Positions 24,210 to 32,175 are shown, numbered from the stretch's first letter. The stretch is DNA of 36,414 nucleotides from an uncultured Clostridia bacterium (GCA_947177735.1 CAMWVP010000014.1:1-36414); one strand, 5' to 3'. A program made the numbers and translations. The notes: a model not told the origin generated them from the letters alone.

Positions 24210-24869
24210 ATGCAGGAGAAAAATATATCAAAGTCCGTTATCCGCAGGCTCCCGAGGTATTACCGTTTTCTGGGAGAACTGTTAAAAGAGGGCACCGAGA
24301 AGATATCGTCGCGGGCGCTTTCGGAGCGAATGCGGCTGACGGCTTCGCAGATACGGCAGGATCTGAACTGCTTCGGCGGCTTCGGTCAGCAGGGCTACGG
24401 CTACAACGTCAAGGAGCTGCGCGAGGAGATCGGCGCGATACTCCATCTCGGCGACAAGCGGCGCGTGATAATGATCGGCGCGGGCAACCTCGGACGGGCG
24501 ATCGCGCTGCATATCGACTTTCAGCGGTACGGCTGGGAGCTTATGGCGGTGTTCGACAGGGACGACACGCTCTCCGGCGAGAGCATCGCGGGAGTGAAGA
24601 TATACTCTACCGACGCGCTGCGCGCGTTCTGCGCGGGTAACCGTCCGGATATGGCGGTGCTGTGTATACCGCGCGAGGGAGCGGAGGAGGTCGTGAAAAC
24701 GCTGACGGAGTGCGGCGTGACGGCGTTCTGGAACTTTTCGCACTACGATATCCACGCCGACTATCCCAACGCGGCGGTGGAAAATGTTCACCTCACCGAC
24801 AGCTTGATGATACTTTCCTATCTTATGGAGGAGAGCGACGAGCCCGAGGACGATCCCGTAACTACATAG
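24210..24869 (+). CDS. rex: Redox-sensing transcriptional repressor Rex
   Basis: A 219-aa repressor that releases DNA when NADH rises relative to NAD+. The N-terminal winged helix includes SVIRRLPRYYRFLGELL and LTASQIRQDLNCFGGFGQQGYGYNV; the Rossmann domain begins MIGAGNLGRAIA, then VFDRDDTLSGESIAG, and the C-terminal domain-swapping helix is present. The ATG at 24210 gives the usual N-terminus; a TTG at 24189 lacks a ribosome binding site. It ends the aconitase operon, whose promoter contains a Rex-box-like sequence, so it probably represses itself and the TCA genes. Confidence 0.96.
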   Translation: MQEKNISKSVIRRLPRYYRFLGELLKEGTEKISSRALSERMRLTASQIRQDLNCFGGFGQQGYGYNVKELREEIGAILHLGDKRRVIMIGAGNLGRAIALHIDFQRYGWELMAVFDRDDTLSGESIAGVKIYSTDALRAFCAGNRPDMAVLCIPREGAEEVVKTLTECGVTAFWNFSHYDIHADYPNAAVENVHLTDSLMILSYLMEESDEPEDDPVTT

Positions 24870-24877
24870 CGATACAT

Positions 24878-24995
24878 AAAAATCCCCGCGTCATAACGCG
24901 CGGTATATAAGTATTGCGGTGTCGAGCGACAAGGCTTGACACCGCAAATTTCTATGAAACGGCTTGACAAAGGCGGCACGCCTTAGGGGATTTTT
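24878..24995 (+). other. Branched structured region after rex (three hairpins closed by a long stem)
   Basis: AAAAATCCCC (24878-24887) pairs perfectly with GGGGATTTTT (24986-24995). Enclosed are CGCGT/ACGCG (24887-24900), a 14-bp hairpin TTGCGGTGTCGAGC/GCTTGACACCGCAA (24914-24947, two G-T or similar pairs, loop GACAAG) and AAGGCG/CGCCTT (24970-24984, loop GCA). The T-run at the end could act as terminator. This explains most of the 24870-25061 gap. No homology to a known RNA is recognised. Confidence 0.55.
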
Positions 24996-25061
24996 TGGGG
25001 CTGCAAACCGCTTCGTTGAGCCAATGTTAAGTTTGGTTGACAAAGTTCAAGGGGAAATTGG

Positions 25062-25090
25062 TAGACATTTTCGGGCAGCGGGGGTATAAT
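25062..25090 (+). promoter_or_regulatory. SigA promoter of the 25115-26193 pair
   Basis: TAGACA at 25062-25067, a 17-nt spacer and TATAAT at 25085-25090; the start codon lies 24 nt further on, after AGGAGG. Confidence 0.7.
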
Positions 25091-25114
25091 AAAGGCACGA
25101 CAGGAGGTGGTACT

Positions 25115-25393
25115 ATGAAACTGAACAGGACAACCGGCACTGTGACAGGGGTCAGCAAGATGTGGTGGATAAAGGTCAAGCTGAAAGCCGTGAGGGTCGA
25201 TCCGTCCGACGGAGTGGCGTTCCCGCATAAGGCAGAGGTGAGGTACGAGGCGGAAGGGAAAGAGTACACGGCTAAGGTGTACCTGCCGTGGCGGCTGATA
25301 CCGCCCGAGGTCGGCGACGAGGTCGGGGTGCTCTACGCGGAGGGCAGACCGCAGCTGAGTTTTATAGATTGCTTTGGAGGTAGGAGAAAATGA
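25115..25393 (+). CDS. Small uncharacterised protein
   Basis: A 92-aa protein, predominantly beta in appearance. It reads VKLKAVRVDPSDGVAFPHKAEV, then YEAEGKEYTAKVYLPWRLIPPEVGDEVGVLY in overlapping pieces such as PPEVGDEVGVLY, which recalls DUF3592-like or OB-like modules that bind a membrane-proximal partner, though it has no membrane segment itself. AGGAGGTGG precedes the ATG at 25115; longer upstream readings begin before the promoter. Its stop overlaps the next start as ATGA, so the two products are made together. Confidence 0.75.
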   Translation: MKLNRTTGTVTGVSKMWWIKVKLKAVRVDPSDGVAFPHKAEVRYEAEGKEYTAKVYLPWRLIPPEVGDEVGVLYAEGRPQLSFIDCFGGRRK

Positions 25394-26193
25394 CATTTGC
25401 GGAAAAACTGATGGAGCTGAGACGGCAGCGCGGCTGGTCGCAGGAGGAGCTCGGGGAACGGCTCGGAGTAACGCGGCAGACGGTCTCGAAATGGGAGCTC
25501 GGCTCGACGACTCCCGAAATGGAGAAGCTGGCGGCAATGGGCGAGCTTTTCGGGGTAACGCTCGACGAGCTTGTCCGCGGCGGGGAAAGCTATAAGGTCG
25601 TCGGCGACGGTCCCGAGCAGAAGGTGATCGTGGTAAAGAAGTCGCGGTTTGTCAACGGCGAGTTCAGGAGCGAGAAAAAGGTGATGGGAAAGCCGCTTGT
25701 GCACATCAACTTTAAGGGAAAGGCGAACGGATTTCTCGCGATTGGACTTATGGCGCGGGGCGTTTTCGCGATCGGGCTGCTGTCCATGGGCGTTGTGACG
25801 ATCGGGCTGCTCTCGTTGGGAGTGCTTGTTGTCGGGGCGGTCGCGGCGCTCGGTATCGCCGTCAACGCCTCTATCGCGGCGGGCATTTTCGCGTTTGGCG
25901 GAGTGGCGATCGGAGTATTCGCGTTCGGCGGAGTGGCTATGGGCTGGCTGACCTACGGCGGCGCGAGCATAGGCGTGTACGCTATCGGCGGCTACGCGCA
26001 CGGTCAATTGGCGATCGGCGGCTATGCGGAGGGCATTATCGCGTTCGGTGATGAAATGTCGGGCGAGATCGAGCTGCCGTATCCGATAACCGCCGACGAG
26101 TTCAGGGCTGCTGTGGAGAGCCGTCTGCCGAACACGCCGAAGTTTATCGTCGACCTGTTCTCGTGGTTCGCGAGCAATATGAGCGCAAAATGA
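25390..26193 (+). CDS. XRE-type HTH protein fused to a glycine-rich repeat domain
   Basis: A 267-aa protein. Residues 1-60 are a canonical helix-turn-helix (QRGWSQEELGERLGVTRQTVSKWE). After a basic linker, residues about 112-222 consist of short repeats with the pattern GxxAIG or GVFAFG spaced five to eight residues apart (FLAIGLMARG, VFAIGLLSMG, VYAIGGYAHG, QLAIGGYAEG). This could form a beta-solenoid or sit in the membrane. The C-terminus (225-267) is an amphipathic region. Similar fusions occur in Clostridia with no known function. Translationally coupled to the 92-aa protein upstream. Confidence 0.85.
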   Translation: MTFAEKLMELRRQRGWSQEELGERLGVTRQTVSKWELGSTTPEMEKLAAMGELFGVTLDELVRGGESYKVVGDGPEQKVIVVKKSRFVNGEFRSEKKVMGKPLVHINFKGKANGFLAIGLMARGVFAIGLLSMGVVTIGLLSLGVLVVGAVAALGIAVNASIAAGIFAFGGVAIGVFAFGGVAMGWLTYGGASIGVYAIGGYAHGQLAIGGYAEGIIAFGDEMSGEIELPYPITADEFRAAVESRLPNTPKFIVDLFSWFASNMSAK

Positions 26194-26198
26194 CAAAG

Positions 26199-26223
26199 AC
26201 CGCCTTGCAGTACGCAGGGCGGT
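26199..26223. terminator. Terminator between convergent XRE and radical SAM clusters
   Basis: ACCGCCTTGC pairs with GCAGGGCGGT (one G-T), loop AGTAC, followed by TTTTCGGTT on the plus strand; TCTTTGTC follows on the minus strand, so it can serve both. Confidence 0.75.
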
Positions 26224-26229
26224 TTTCGG

Positions 26230-26403
26230 TTATTTGGTGAGCAGCGCCGTAAGCATATCCTCGTCCGCGCCGCCGTAGTTGACGACCAGCATACCCTCCC
26301 CGCCGCGCTTGTCGGCGTAGTACTCGGAGAGCTGCGTTATCCGTATGCCGCACCGCGCGCAGACCTCGGTCATTTCCGCGGCGCTTTTATCCAATGGCTT
26401 CAT
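26230..26403 (-). CDS. Small 57-aa CxxC protein overlapping the radical SAM gene
   Basis: A frame beginning MKPLDKSAAEMTEVCARCG and ending with an acidic, hydrophobic tail (GADEDMLTALLTK). It starts inside the last codons of the radical SAM gene (17-nt overlap, different frame), with GGGGAGG ten bases upstream, and its GC-rich codon use matches the neighbours. A bidirectional terminator follows the stop. The CxxC could bind metal. I do not recognise a family; it may be a partner of the radical SAM protein. Confidence 0.6.
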   Translation of the reverse strand: MKPLDKSAAEMTEVCARCGIRITQLSEYYADKRGGEGMLVVNYGGADEDMLTALLTK

Positions 26404-27310
26404 CGCCGAACCGCCTCCCCTGATAAGTGTCCAAGTCCGCGAGCCGCCTGTCTATGCCGCCCAGCACGGCGATCTTGTCCATACTCCAGCGCGGCGCGGC
26501 GAGCAGGCTCTTGTCGCCGTCGCCCGTCACGCGCTCTATGACCGTCTCGGGCGGCAGCAGCTCCAGCTGCCGCGCCGTGATGTCAACGTACACGTCCTTT
26601 TCAAGCGGCGTATACTCCCCGTTTTGGTACATTTCGTGCAGCCGCGTGCCGCGCAGAACGTGCAGCGAGTGTATCTTCACGCCGTCGGGGCGCAGTCTGC
26701 CGAGCGTCCGCGCGGTCTCGAGCATCATCTCGGCGGTCTCGTTCGGCAGTCCGTTGATGATGTGCACGCAAACGCGGATATCATGCGCCTTGAGCAGCCG
26801 ATACCCCTCCAGAAAATCGGCGTAGGAGTGGCAGCGGTTGAGCGTTTCGGCGGTGCGGTCATGCACGGTTTGCAGCCCGAGCTCGACCGTCAGCGGCAGC
26901 GGGCACTCGGCGAGTATCCGCGCCTTATCCGCGTCAAGGCAGTCGGGGCGCGTGGCGACGGACACCGCGAACGCGCCGAGCGTTTCCGCCTCGCGGAGCA
27001 TTCCGCTCAAGGTTTCGGGGGAGCAGTAGGTGTTGGAGTTCTGCGCGTAGTAGAGCATTATCCGCGCGGACGGGTATTTCGCGAGGATACGCGCCTTTTC
27101 GGCGGCGAACTGCTCCGCGACGGAGCGCGTTTCCCGTGTCCGCGCGCAGAAAACGCAGCCGCCCGTGCCCTTGAGCCCGTCGATATTCGGGCAGCTCAGC
27201 CCCGCGCTCACGGTGGCTTTACAGACGCGCCCGCCGTATGCTTGAAGATTGTGGAAGGCGAGGGTGTGATAGCGTTTGTTGTCGTTGGAGTAGGGGAATG
27301 GGGATTTCAT
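26387..27310 (-). CDS. Radical SAM protein, TIGR01212/YhcC family
   Basis: A 307-aa protein. The cluster-binding cysteines are in VSAGLSCPNIDGLKGTGGCVFC (C-x12-C-x2-C type spacing, longer than the usual CxxxCxxC), as in the YhcC group. Further family features are YYAQNSNTYC, VATRPDCLDADKA, VELGLQTVHDRTAETLNRCH and VHIINGLPNETAEMM. Members are related to Elp3-like enzymes and are thought to modify RNA or protein, but the reaction is unproven. A 57-aa CxxC protein gene overlaps its end. The gap to mfd contains six hairpins. Confidence 0.9.
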   Translation of the reverse strand: MKSPFPYSNDNKRYHTLAFHNLQAYGGRVCKATVSAGLSCPNIDGLKGTGGCVFCARTRETRSVAEQFAAEKARILAKYPSARIMLYYAQNSNTYCSPETLSGMLREAETLGAFAVSVATRPDCLDADKARILAECPLPLTVELGLQTVHDRTAETLNRCHSYADFLEGYRLLKAHDIRVCVHIINGLPNETAEMMLETARTLGRLRPDGVKIHSLHVLRGTRLHEMYQNGEYTPLEKDVYVDITARQLELLPPETVIERVTGDGDKSLLAAPRWSMDKIAVLGGIDRRLADLDTYQGRRFGDEAIG

Positions 27311-27362
27311 GGTGTTTGGCTCCTGTCGTAAAACATCAAGGTTAATGTTGTTCGGGTCGCAG

Positions 27363-27550
27363 ATTAGTTTTTTCTGCCACCGGCAGAAAAAACTAATTTA
27401 TCAGTGATTTTGCCTGTTGGCAAAATCACTGATTTGGGGAAAAACTCTTTTAGCGCTTTTTTGTTTTGCCGCTTCGCGGCGTTCCGGGCTCCGCCCGAAC
27501 CCGGCAAGGGCTCTGCCCTTGCATTCCGCCAAAGGGACAAGTCCCTTTGG
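27363..27550. repeat. Array of six tight hairpins between mfd and the radical SAM gene
   Basis: In order: ATTAGTTTTTTCTGCC/GGCAGAAAAAACTAAT (27363-27397, loop ACC); ATCAGTGATTTTGCC/GGCAAAATCACTGAT (27400-27433, loop TGTT); GCCGC/GCGGC (27468-27480, loop TTC); GTT-CGGGC/GCCCG-AAC (27481-27500, loop TCC); GCAAGGGC/GCCCTTGC (27504-27522, loop TCT); CCAAAGGGAC/GTCCCTTTGG (27529-27550, loop AA). All stems are perfect bar one bulge. On the minus strand this is the mfd 3' region. Confidence 0.85.
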
Positions 27551-27581
27551 AATCCCTGTTTTTCACACCGAATTGTTGCTG

Positions 27582-30500
27582 CTAGCTTTCAGCTACATCC
27601 ATCGCGGTAATAACGGTTTTCATAACCTCCAGCGTGCTCTCGCCCTTGACGTTGACCAACATTCGCGGTCTCCCGACCGTCTCCAGCCGCATACGCTTGC
27701 CGACCGCCTTTGTCACTGCCGAGAGCTTGACCATATCGAACTTTCCGAGGTAGAAGATCAGATCGTCGCCGACCTGCGAGATCTCCGAGACGTATGACGA
27801 TGCCGCCATATTCCTCAGTCTCGCCACGTCGATGAGCCCCAGCACAGACGGCGGCGGGTCGCCGTAGCGGTCTATGAGCTCGTCGGTGATATCCTCCGCG
27901 TCCTCGGCGGTGGTTATCCGCGCTATCTTTCGGTAGCAGTCCACCCTTTGCGCCTGGTTGGCGATATATTTTTCGGGAATGAACGCGTTTATCCGTATAT
28001 CGACAAGGCATTCCTCCTTGTGGACGTTCTTCTCGCCGCGCTCCTCACGCACCGCCTCGTCGAGCAATTGCAGGTACATATCGTAGCCGACGTTCGCCAA
28101 GTGCCCGCTCTGCGACGAGCCGAGGATATTTCCCGCGCCGCGTATCTCCAGATCGCGCAGCGCTATCCTGAAGCCACTGCCGAACTGCGTGAACTCGCGT
28201 ATCGCGTCCAGTCTGCGCTGCGATATCTCCGACAGCACCTTTCCGGGCTTGAATGTGAAGTAGGCGTAGGCGCGCTTGTTTGTGCGCCCGACGCGTCCGC
28301 GGAGCTGATGGAGCTGCGCCAGACCCATATAATCCGCGTTCTCGATTATCAGCGTGTTGACGTTTGGCACGTCGACTCCCGTTTCGATTATCGTTGTGCA
28401 GACAAGCACGTCAAGCTCCCCGTCGAGCAGCCTGCGCCATACCTCCAGCAGCTCGTTCTCGGACATTTTGCCGTGAGCGACGCCGATAGTCGCCTCGGGG
28501 ACAAGCTCCCTCAGCCTGTCTGCGCAGCCGTAGATGCTCTCGATCCTGTTGTGGATATAGTAGACCTGTCCGCTGCGGCGGAGCTCCTTTCGGATAGCCT
28601 GCGAGACTATCCCGGGGTCGTGCTCGATGACGTAGCTCGCGACGGGCTGTCTGTCCTGCGGCGGCTCGTCGAGCACGCTCATATCGCGGATACCGCTCAT
28701 CGCCATATTGAGCGTTCTCGGGATAGGCGTTGCCGATAGCGACAGGATATCCACGCCGCTGAACGAGGTCTTGAATTTGTCCTTGTGCGCAACGCCGAAG
28801 CGCTGCTCCTCGTCGATAATAACGAGCCCCAGGTCTTTGAATTTCACGTCGTTCTGGATTATACGGTGAGTGCCGATGACCATATCTATGCGCCCACTCG
28901 CGAGACCTTTCAGTATCTCCTTTTGCTCGGAGGCGCTCTTGTAGCGTGACAGAAGCGCGATGTTGATCGGGAAGCCGTCCATACGTCCGCCCGCGGTCTG
29001 ATAATGCTGCCAAGCGAGTACGGTCGTAGGCGCTAACAGCGCGCACTGCTTGCCCGCCTCTACGCACTTGAACGCCGCGCGGAGAGCGACCTCGGTCTTA
29101 CCGAAGCCCACGTCGCCGCACAACAGGCGCTCCATAGGCTGAGGGCGCTGCATATCCGCCTTTATCTCGTCGATACAGCGAAGCTGCGAATCGGTCTCGA
29201 TGTAGGCGAAGTGCTGCTCGAAGTCCTCCTGTAAGCTGTCGTCCTCGGGGAACGCGAAGCCCTGCGACTTCATACGTCTGCCGTACAGCTCGATAAGCTC
29301 CGCCGCCATCTCCTTTGCCGCGGCTTTAGCCTTTGCCTTGGATTTCGTCCACTGCTCGGAATTGAGCTTGTTGAGCTTGACCGTCGAGGTGTCGCCCGTG
29401 CCGATATAGCGCGACACTAGGTCGAGCTGCGTTACGGGAACGTGCAGTACGTCCGCGCCCGCGTACTTTATGCGGATATAGTCCTTTGCGACGCCGCCCG
29501 TTTCTATCTTGTGAACGCCGTCGAACACGCCGATACCGTGCGCGTAGTGCACCACGAGGTCGCCGACCGCGATATCCTCCAGCGAGCGTATCTCCTCGCC
29601 CTTTTTCTTTTTGGGCACGCGCCGCCGCGCCGCGTGCACCGCCGTATGCGTGAACACGCACAAGCCCGGGTACTCCGCGCCCGCTGACAAGGTGCCCTGC
29701 GCGACTATCACCTTTTCGGGGATAACGTGCTCGGGGTTTTCATAATATTCCGCGTTGAACCCGTCGTTTATCAGGTCCTGCGCGAGATTTTTCGCGCCCT
29801 TTTCCGTTCCCGCGAAGATGAAGCAGCACATTCCCCTGCCGAGGAAGCTTTTCAGCTCGTCCTCGAGTATCTTGTACTCGCCGCCCCACGTGCCTGTCTG
29901 TACGGCATCGTGGACGTTTATCATCGTGCCGAGCTCGAGCCCGCCGCCGCGCACAAACGAATCGAGGTACACGCGCGTGCGGCTCTCCAGCAGCGTGTAC
30001 AGCTCCGCCTTGTTCAGCATAAAGCGGTCTAAGCCCTTGCAGATACGCGCCTCGTCAACGAGTATCTTCAAGTCCTCCGCGTGCTGTAATGACGCGCCGC
30101 GGAAGCTCTCGCGCACCGCGGTGTTCTCGCAGACGAATACGCGCTCTGCGTAGTCGAACACGGTCGCCTCCTCTGCGTAGCAGAGCGGGAAGAACCTGTC
30201 CGCGCTGCGCAGCACAACGCCGCCGCGGAGCTTTTTCACGTCCTCGGCGAGCCGTTCCTTTATTTCGTCGACCTTTTTGCCGCGCAGCTTTTTCGCCAGC
30301 GTCTCGATACGCGCGGCGAGCTCCTCGGCGCTGTCGAACAGCGTTTCGCGCGCGGGTGAAACGGCGATACTGTCGAGCGTGACGGTGCGGCGCTGCGTTT
30401 CAGGGTCGAACTCGGACAGGCTGTCCACGCTGTCGCCCCAGAGCTCAATACGGTACGGCGCGGCGCTGCTCGGCGGAAACACGTCAACGATACCTCCGCG

Positions 30501-31031
30501 CACCGAGAACTGCCCCGCGCCCTCGATCATATCCGCGCGCGAATATCCCGCCGCCGTCAGTCGCGAGACCAGGCTGTCCAGGGTTATCTCATCCTCGGCG
30601 CCGAGCGTTATCGTGCGGCTTTTCAGCTCCTCGGGGGGGATAGTCAGCTGAGCCGCCGCAGCAGCCGAGCATATCACCGCCTTGCAGCCGCCGTTCAGCA
30701 GCGCGTTTAAGGCGAAAATGCGCTTATGCTCGTACTCGCGCGAGGCAGCCTCCGCGTCCGCGAGCACGAACTCCTTTTCGGGGTACAGCAGCGCCGCGTT
30801 CTCTCCCAGCATCATATTGACATCGAGACAGAGCTTCTGCGCCTCGCCCTCGCTCTCGGCGATTATCAGTGCGGGCTCCTCGGAGCTTATCAGCGCCGCG
30901 ATGAAGTGCGCCTTGTGGATATGCGAAACGCCCGTTACAAGAGCGGGCAGCACGTTTTTAGGTTCGCCGAGATACTTTTGCAGACGGACAAAATCGGGAT
31001 TCTGCCGCGCCGCGTTTATAAAAAAGTTCAT
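27582..31031 (-). CDS. mfd: Transcription-repair coupling factor Mfd
   Basis: An 1149-aa ATPase that removes RNA polymerase stalled at DNA lesions and recruits UvrA. It contains the N-terminal UvrB-like module (ALVTGVSHIHKAHFIAALI), the RNA polymerase-interaction domain (GDLVVHYAHGIGVFDG, about residue 490), and the RecG-like motor with GDVGFGKTEVA (about 640), DEEQRFGV (about 740) and SATPIPRTLN. The TRG region (RGRVGRTNKRAYAYF) and the C-terminal UvrA-masking domain follow. Its GAGG site overlaps the pth stop, seven bases upstream, so pth and mfd are cotranscribed, a conserved Firmicutes order. Confidence 0.97.
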   Translation of the reverse strand: MNFFINAARQNPDFVRLQKYLGEPKNVLPALVTGVSHIHKAHFIAALISSEEPALIIAESEGEAQKLCLDVNMMLGENAALLYPEKEFVLADAEAASREYEHKRIFALNALLNGGCKAVICSAAAAAQLTIPPEELKSRTITLGAEDEITLDSLVSRLTAAGYSRADMIEGAGQFSVRGGIVDVFPPSSAAPYRIELWGDSVDSLSEFDPETQRRTVTLDSIAVSPARETLFDSAEELAARIETLAKKLRGKKVDEIKERLAEDVKKLRGGVVLRSADRFFPLCYAEEATVFDYAERVFVCENTAVRESFRGASLQHAEDLKILVDEARICKGLDRFMLNKAELYTLLESRTRVYLDSFVRGGGLELGTMINVHDAVQTGTWGGEYKILEDELKSFLGRGMCCFIFAGTEKGAKNLAQDLINDGFNAEYYENPEHVIPEKVIVAQGTLSAGAEYPGLCVFTHTAVHAARRRVPKKKKGEEIRSLEDIAVGDLVVHYAHGIGVFDGVHKIETGGVAKDYIRIKYAGADVLHVPVTQLDLVSRYIGTGDTSTVKLNKLNSEQWTKSKAKAKAAAKEMAAELIELYGRRMKSQGFAFPEDDSLQEDFEQHFAYIETDSQLRCIDEIKADMQRPQPMERLLCGDVGFGKTEVALRAAFKCVEAGKQCALLAPTTVLAWQHYQTAGGRMDGFPINIALLSRYKSASEQKEILKGLASGRIDMVIGTHRIIQNDVKFKDLGLVIIDEEQRFGVAHKDKFKTSFSGVDILSLSATPIPRTLNMAMSGIRDMSVLDEPPQDRQPVASYVIEHDPGIVSQAIRKELRRSGQVYYIHNRIESIYGCADRLRELVPEATIGVAHGKMSENELLEVWRRLLDGELDVLVCTTIIETGVDVPNVNTLIIENADYMGLAQLHQLRGRVGRTNKRAYAYFTFKPGKVLSEISQRRLDAIREFTQFGSGFRIALRDLEIRGAGNILGSSQSGHLANVGYDMYLQLLDEAVREERGEKNVHKEECLVDIRINAFIPEKYIANQAQRVDCYRKIARITTAEDAEDITDELIDRYGDPPPSVLGLIDVARLRNMAASSYVSEISQVGDDLIFYLGKFDMVKLSAVTKAVGKRMRLETVGRPRMLVNVKGESTLEVMKTVITAMDVAES

Positions 31032-31038
31032 ATTTGCC

Positions 31039-31665
31039 TCACGAATTGTACTTGTTCATAGCCTCGTCGATCTTCCCTTGGACGATCAATTCAAGGCAGG
31101 AAACGGCGTTGTCAAAGCATTTCTCGAGCTTTTCGCCGTCCTCTTTGGGGAAGTGCCCGAGTACCCAGTCGGCGAGCTTGTAGTCGGGGTGCGGCTTAGC
31201 GCCGACGCCCATCTTTATGCGCGGGAACATATCGCTGCCCGAGAGCAGGATAATGCTCTTTATGCCGTTGTGACCGCCGTCGCTGCCCTTGCGCCGGATA
31301 CGGAGCTTTCCAGGCTCAAGCGAGATGTCGTCGAACACGATGATAGTGCGCTCGGGCGGTATCTTGTAGAAGCTCATAGCCTCGGTGACCGCCTCGCCGC
31401 TGTTGTTCATGAACGTCGTCGGCTTCATTATCAGGCAACGGATTCCATTTATCACCGCGTCGCAGGTAAGCGACTTGAACCGCAGCTTCTTGCAGGAGAG
31501 CTTATACTTCTCGCACAGCGTATCGACGGTCATAAAGCCGATGTTGTGGCGCGTGTTCTCGTACTGCGTTCCCGGGTTGCCGAGACCGCAGATGATGTAC
31601 TCCACCGCGCCCGCGGGCTCGGGGTTCCTGCTTTCGAGCTGCTTGAATATATCGAAAACGGACAT
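31039..31665 (-). CDS. pth: Peptidyl-tRNA hydrolase
   Basis: A 208-aa enzyme that frees tRNA from prematurely released peptidyl-tRNA. Family motifs: GLGNPGTQYENTRHNIGF (N30 and catalytic H40), MKPTTFMNNSGEAV, and the catalytic aspartate in IVFDDISLEPGKLRIRRKGSDGGHNG in two overlapping parts. The N-terminus is about 20 residues longer than in E. coli Pth; this extension could be natural or a slightly early start, but no better start with a ribosome binding site is visible. It lies 9 nt after the small membrane protein gene and 7 nt before mfd. Confidence 0.95.
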   Translation of the reverse strand: MSVFDIFKQLESRNPEPAGAVEYIICGLGNPGTQYENTRHNIGFMTVDTLCEKYKLSCKKLRFKSLTCDAVINGIRCLIMKPTTFMNNSGEAVTEAMSFYKIPPERTIIVFDDISLEPGKLRIRRKGSDGGHNGIKSIILLSGSDMFPRIKMGVGAKPHPDYKLADWVLGHFPKEDGEKLEKCFDNAVSCLELIVQGKIDEAMNKYNS

Positions 31666-31674
31666 TGATTTACC

Positions 31675-32007
31675 TCACAAATTTTCTATCTTATAGTAGA
31701 ATTTGTACATTTTCTGCACCGAATTTTCCAGAAAATAATAGTGCTTGATGTACGCGATCGTCATAGCCAGAAGCAGCACGGTAAGCAGTGCCAAGCCGAT
31801 CTGTGTACTGCCGAAATACATCATCAGCGACAGCAGAAAAAACACCGCGAACGACATCGTGACTATCAGATGTATCAGTCGTTCGTGCTGATAAAATTCT
31901 ATCCTTTTCAGCAGTTCTGCGCGGAATTTCAGCAGCTCCTCCTCCGAGTGCTCGACCGAGAAAAACTGCTCCAATACCGCCAGATATGCCCTTATCTCTT
32001 TCGTCAT
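31675..32007 (-). CDS. Small membrane protein of unknown function
   Basis: A 110-aa protein: an acidic helical N-terminus (residues 1-40) then two transmembrane segments (about 45-63 and 68-86) and a basic C-terminal helix. GGAGG lies ten bases before the ATG. It precedes pth by 9 nt, so it heads the pth-mfd transcription unit in this window. No recognisable domain. Confidence 0.75.
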   Translation of the reverse strand: MTKEIRAYLAVLEQFFSVEHSEEELLKFRAELLKRIEFYQHERLIHLIVTMSFAVFFLLSLMMYFGSTQIGLALLTVLLLAMTIAYIKHYYFLENSVQKMYKFYYKIENL

Positions 32008-32030
32008 AGGTCAAATTCCTCCAAACCTGC

Positions 32031-32175
32031 CCACATAGCCGCTCAAAGGCGGCTTTCGGCAAATTTTTCCGCCGACTGCGTTAGAAATCCTTGAAGTACA
32101 TAAAGTACGTCAGCGGATTTCTGCCTTGTCGGCGAAAAAATTTGCTTCGAAATCCGCTCTTTTCGGGCTATGTGG
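32031..32175. repeat. 145-bp palindromic element between the ABC-F gene and the small membrane protein gene
   Basis: CCACATAGCC (32031-32040) and GGCTATGTGG (32166-32175) are perfect ends. Inside, GCAAATTTTT-CGCCGAC and AGAAATCC pair with their counterparts on the right (GTCGGCGAAAAAATTTGC and GGATTTCT). The core 32054-32093 resembles the minus strand of 9650-9688. The right end contains the CTA that is the ABC-F stop codon, so the insertion may have supplied the gene's last codons. Confidence 0.85.

Noticed and set aside
24878-24995. tRNA gene, because of the cloverleaf-like fold
   Set aside because: No conserved tRNA bases (T-loop GTTCRA, D-loop GG, anticodon loop) are in place, and the region is 118 nt.
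27363-27550. CRISPR array
   Set aside because: The units are different palindromes, not direct repeats with unique spacers, and no cas genes are nearby.
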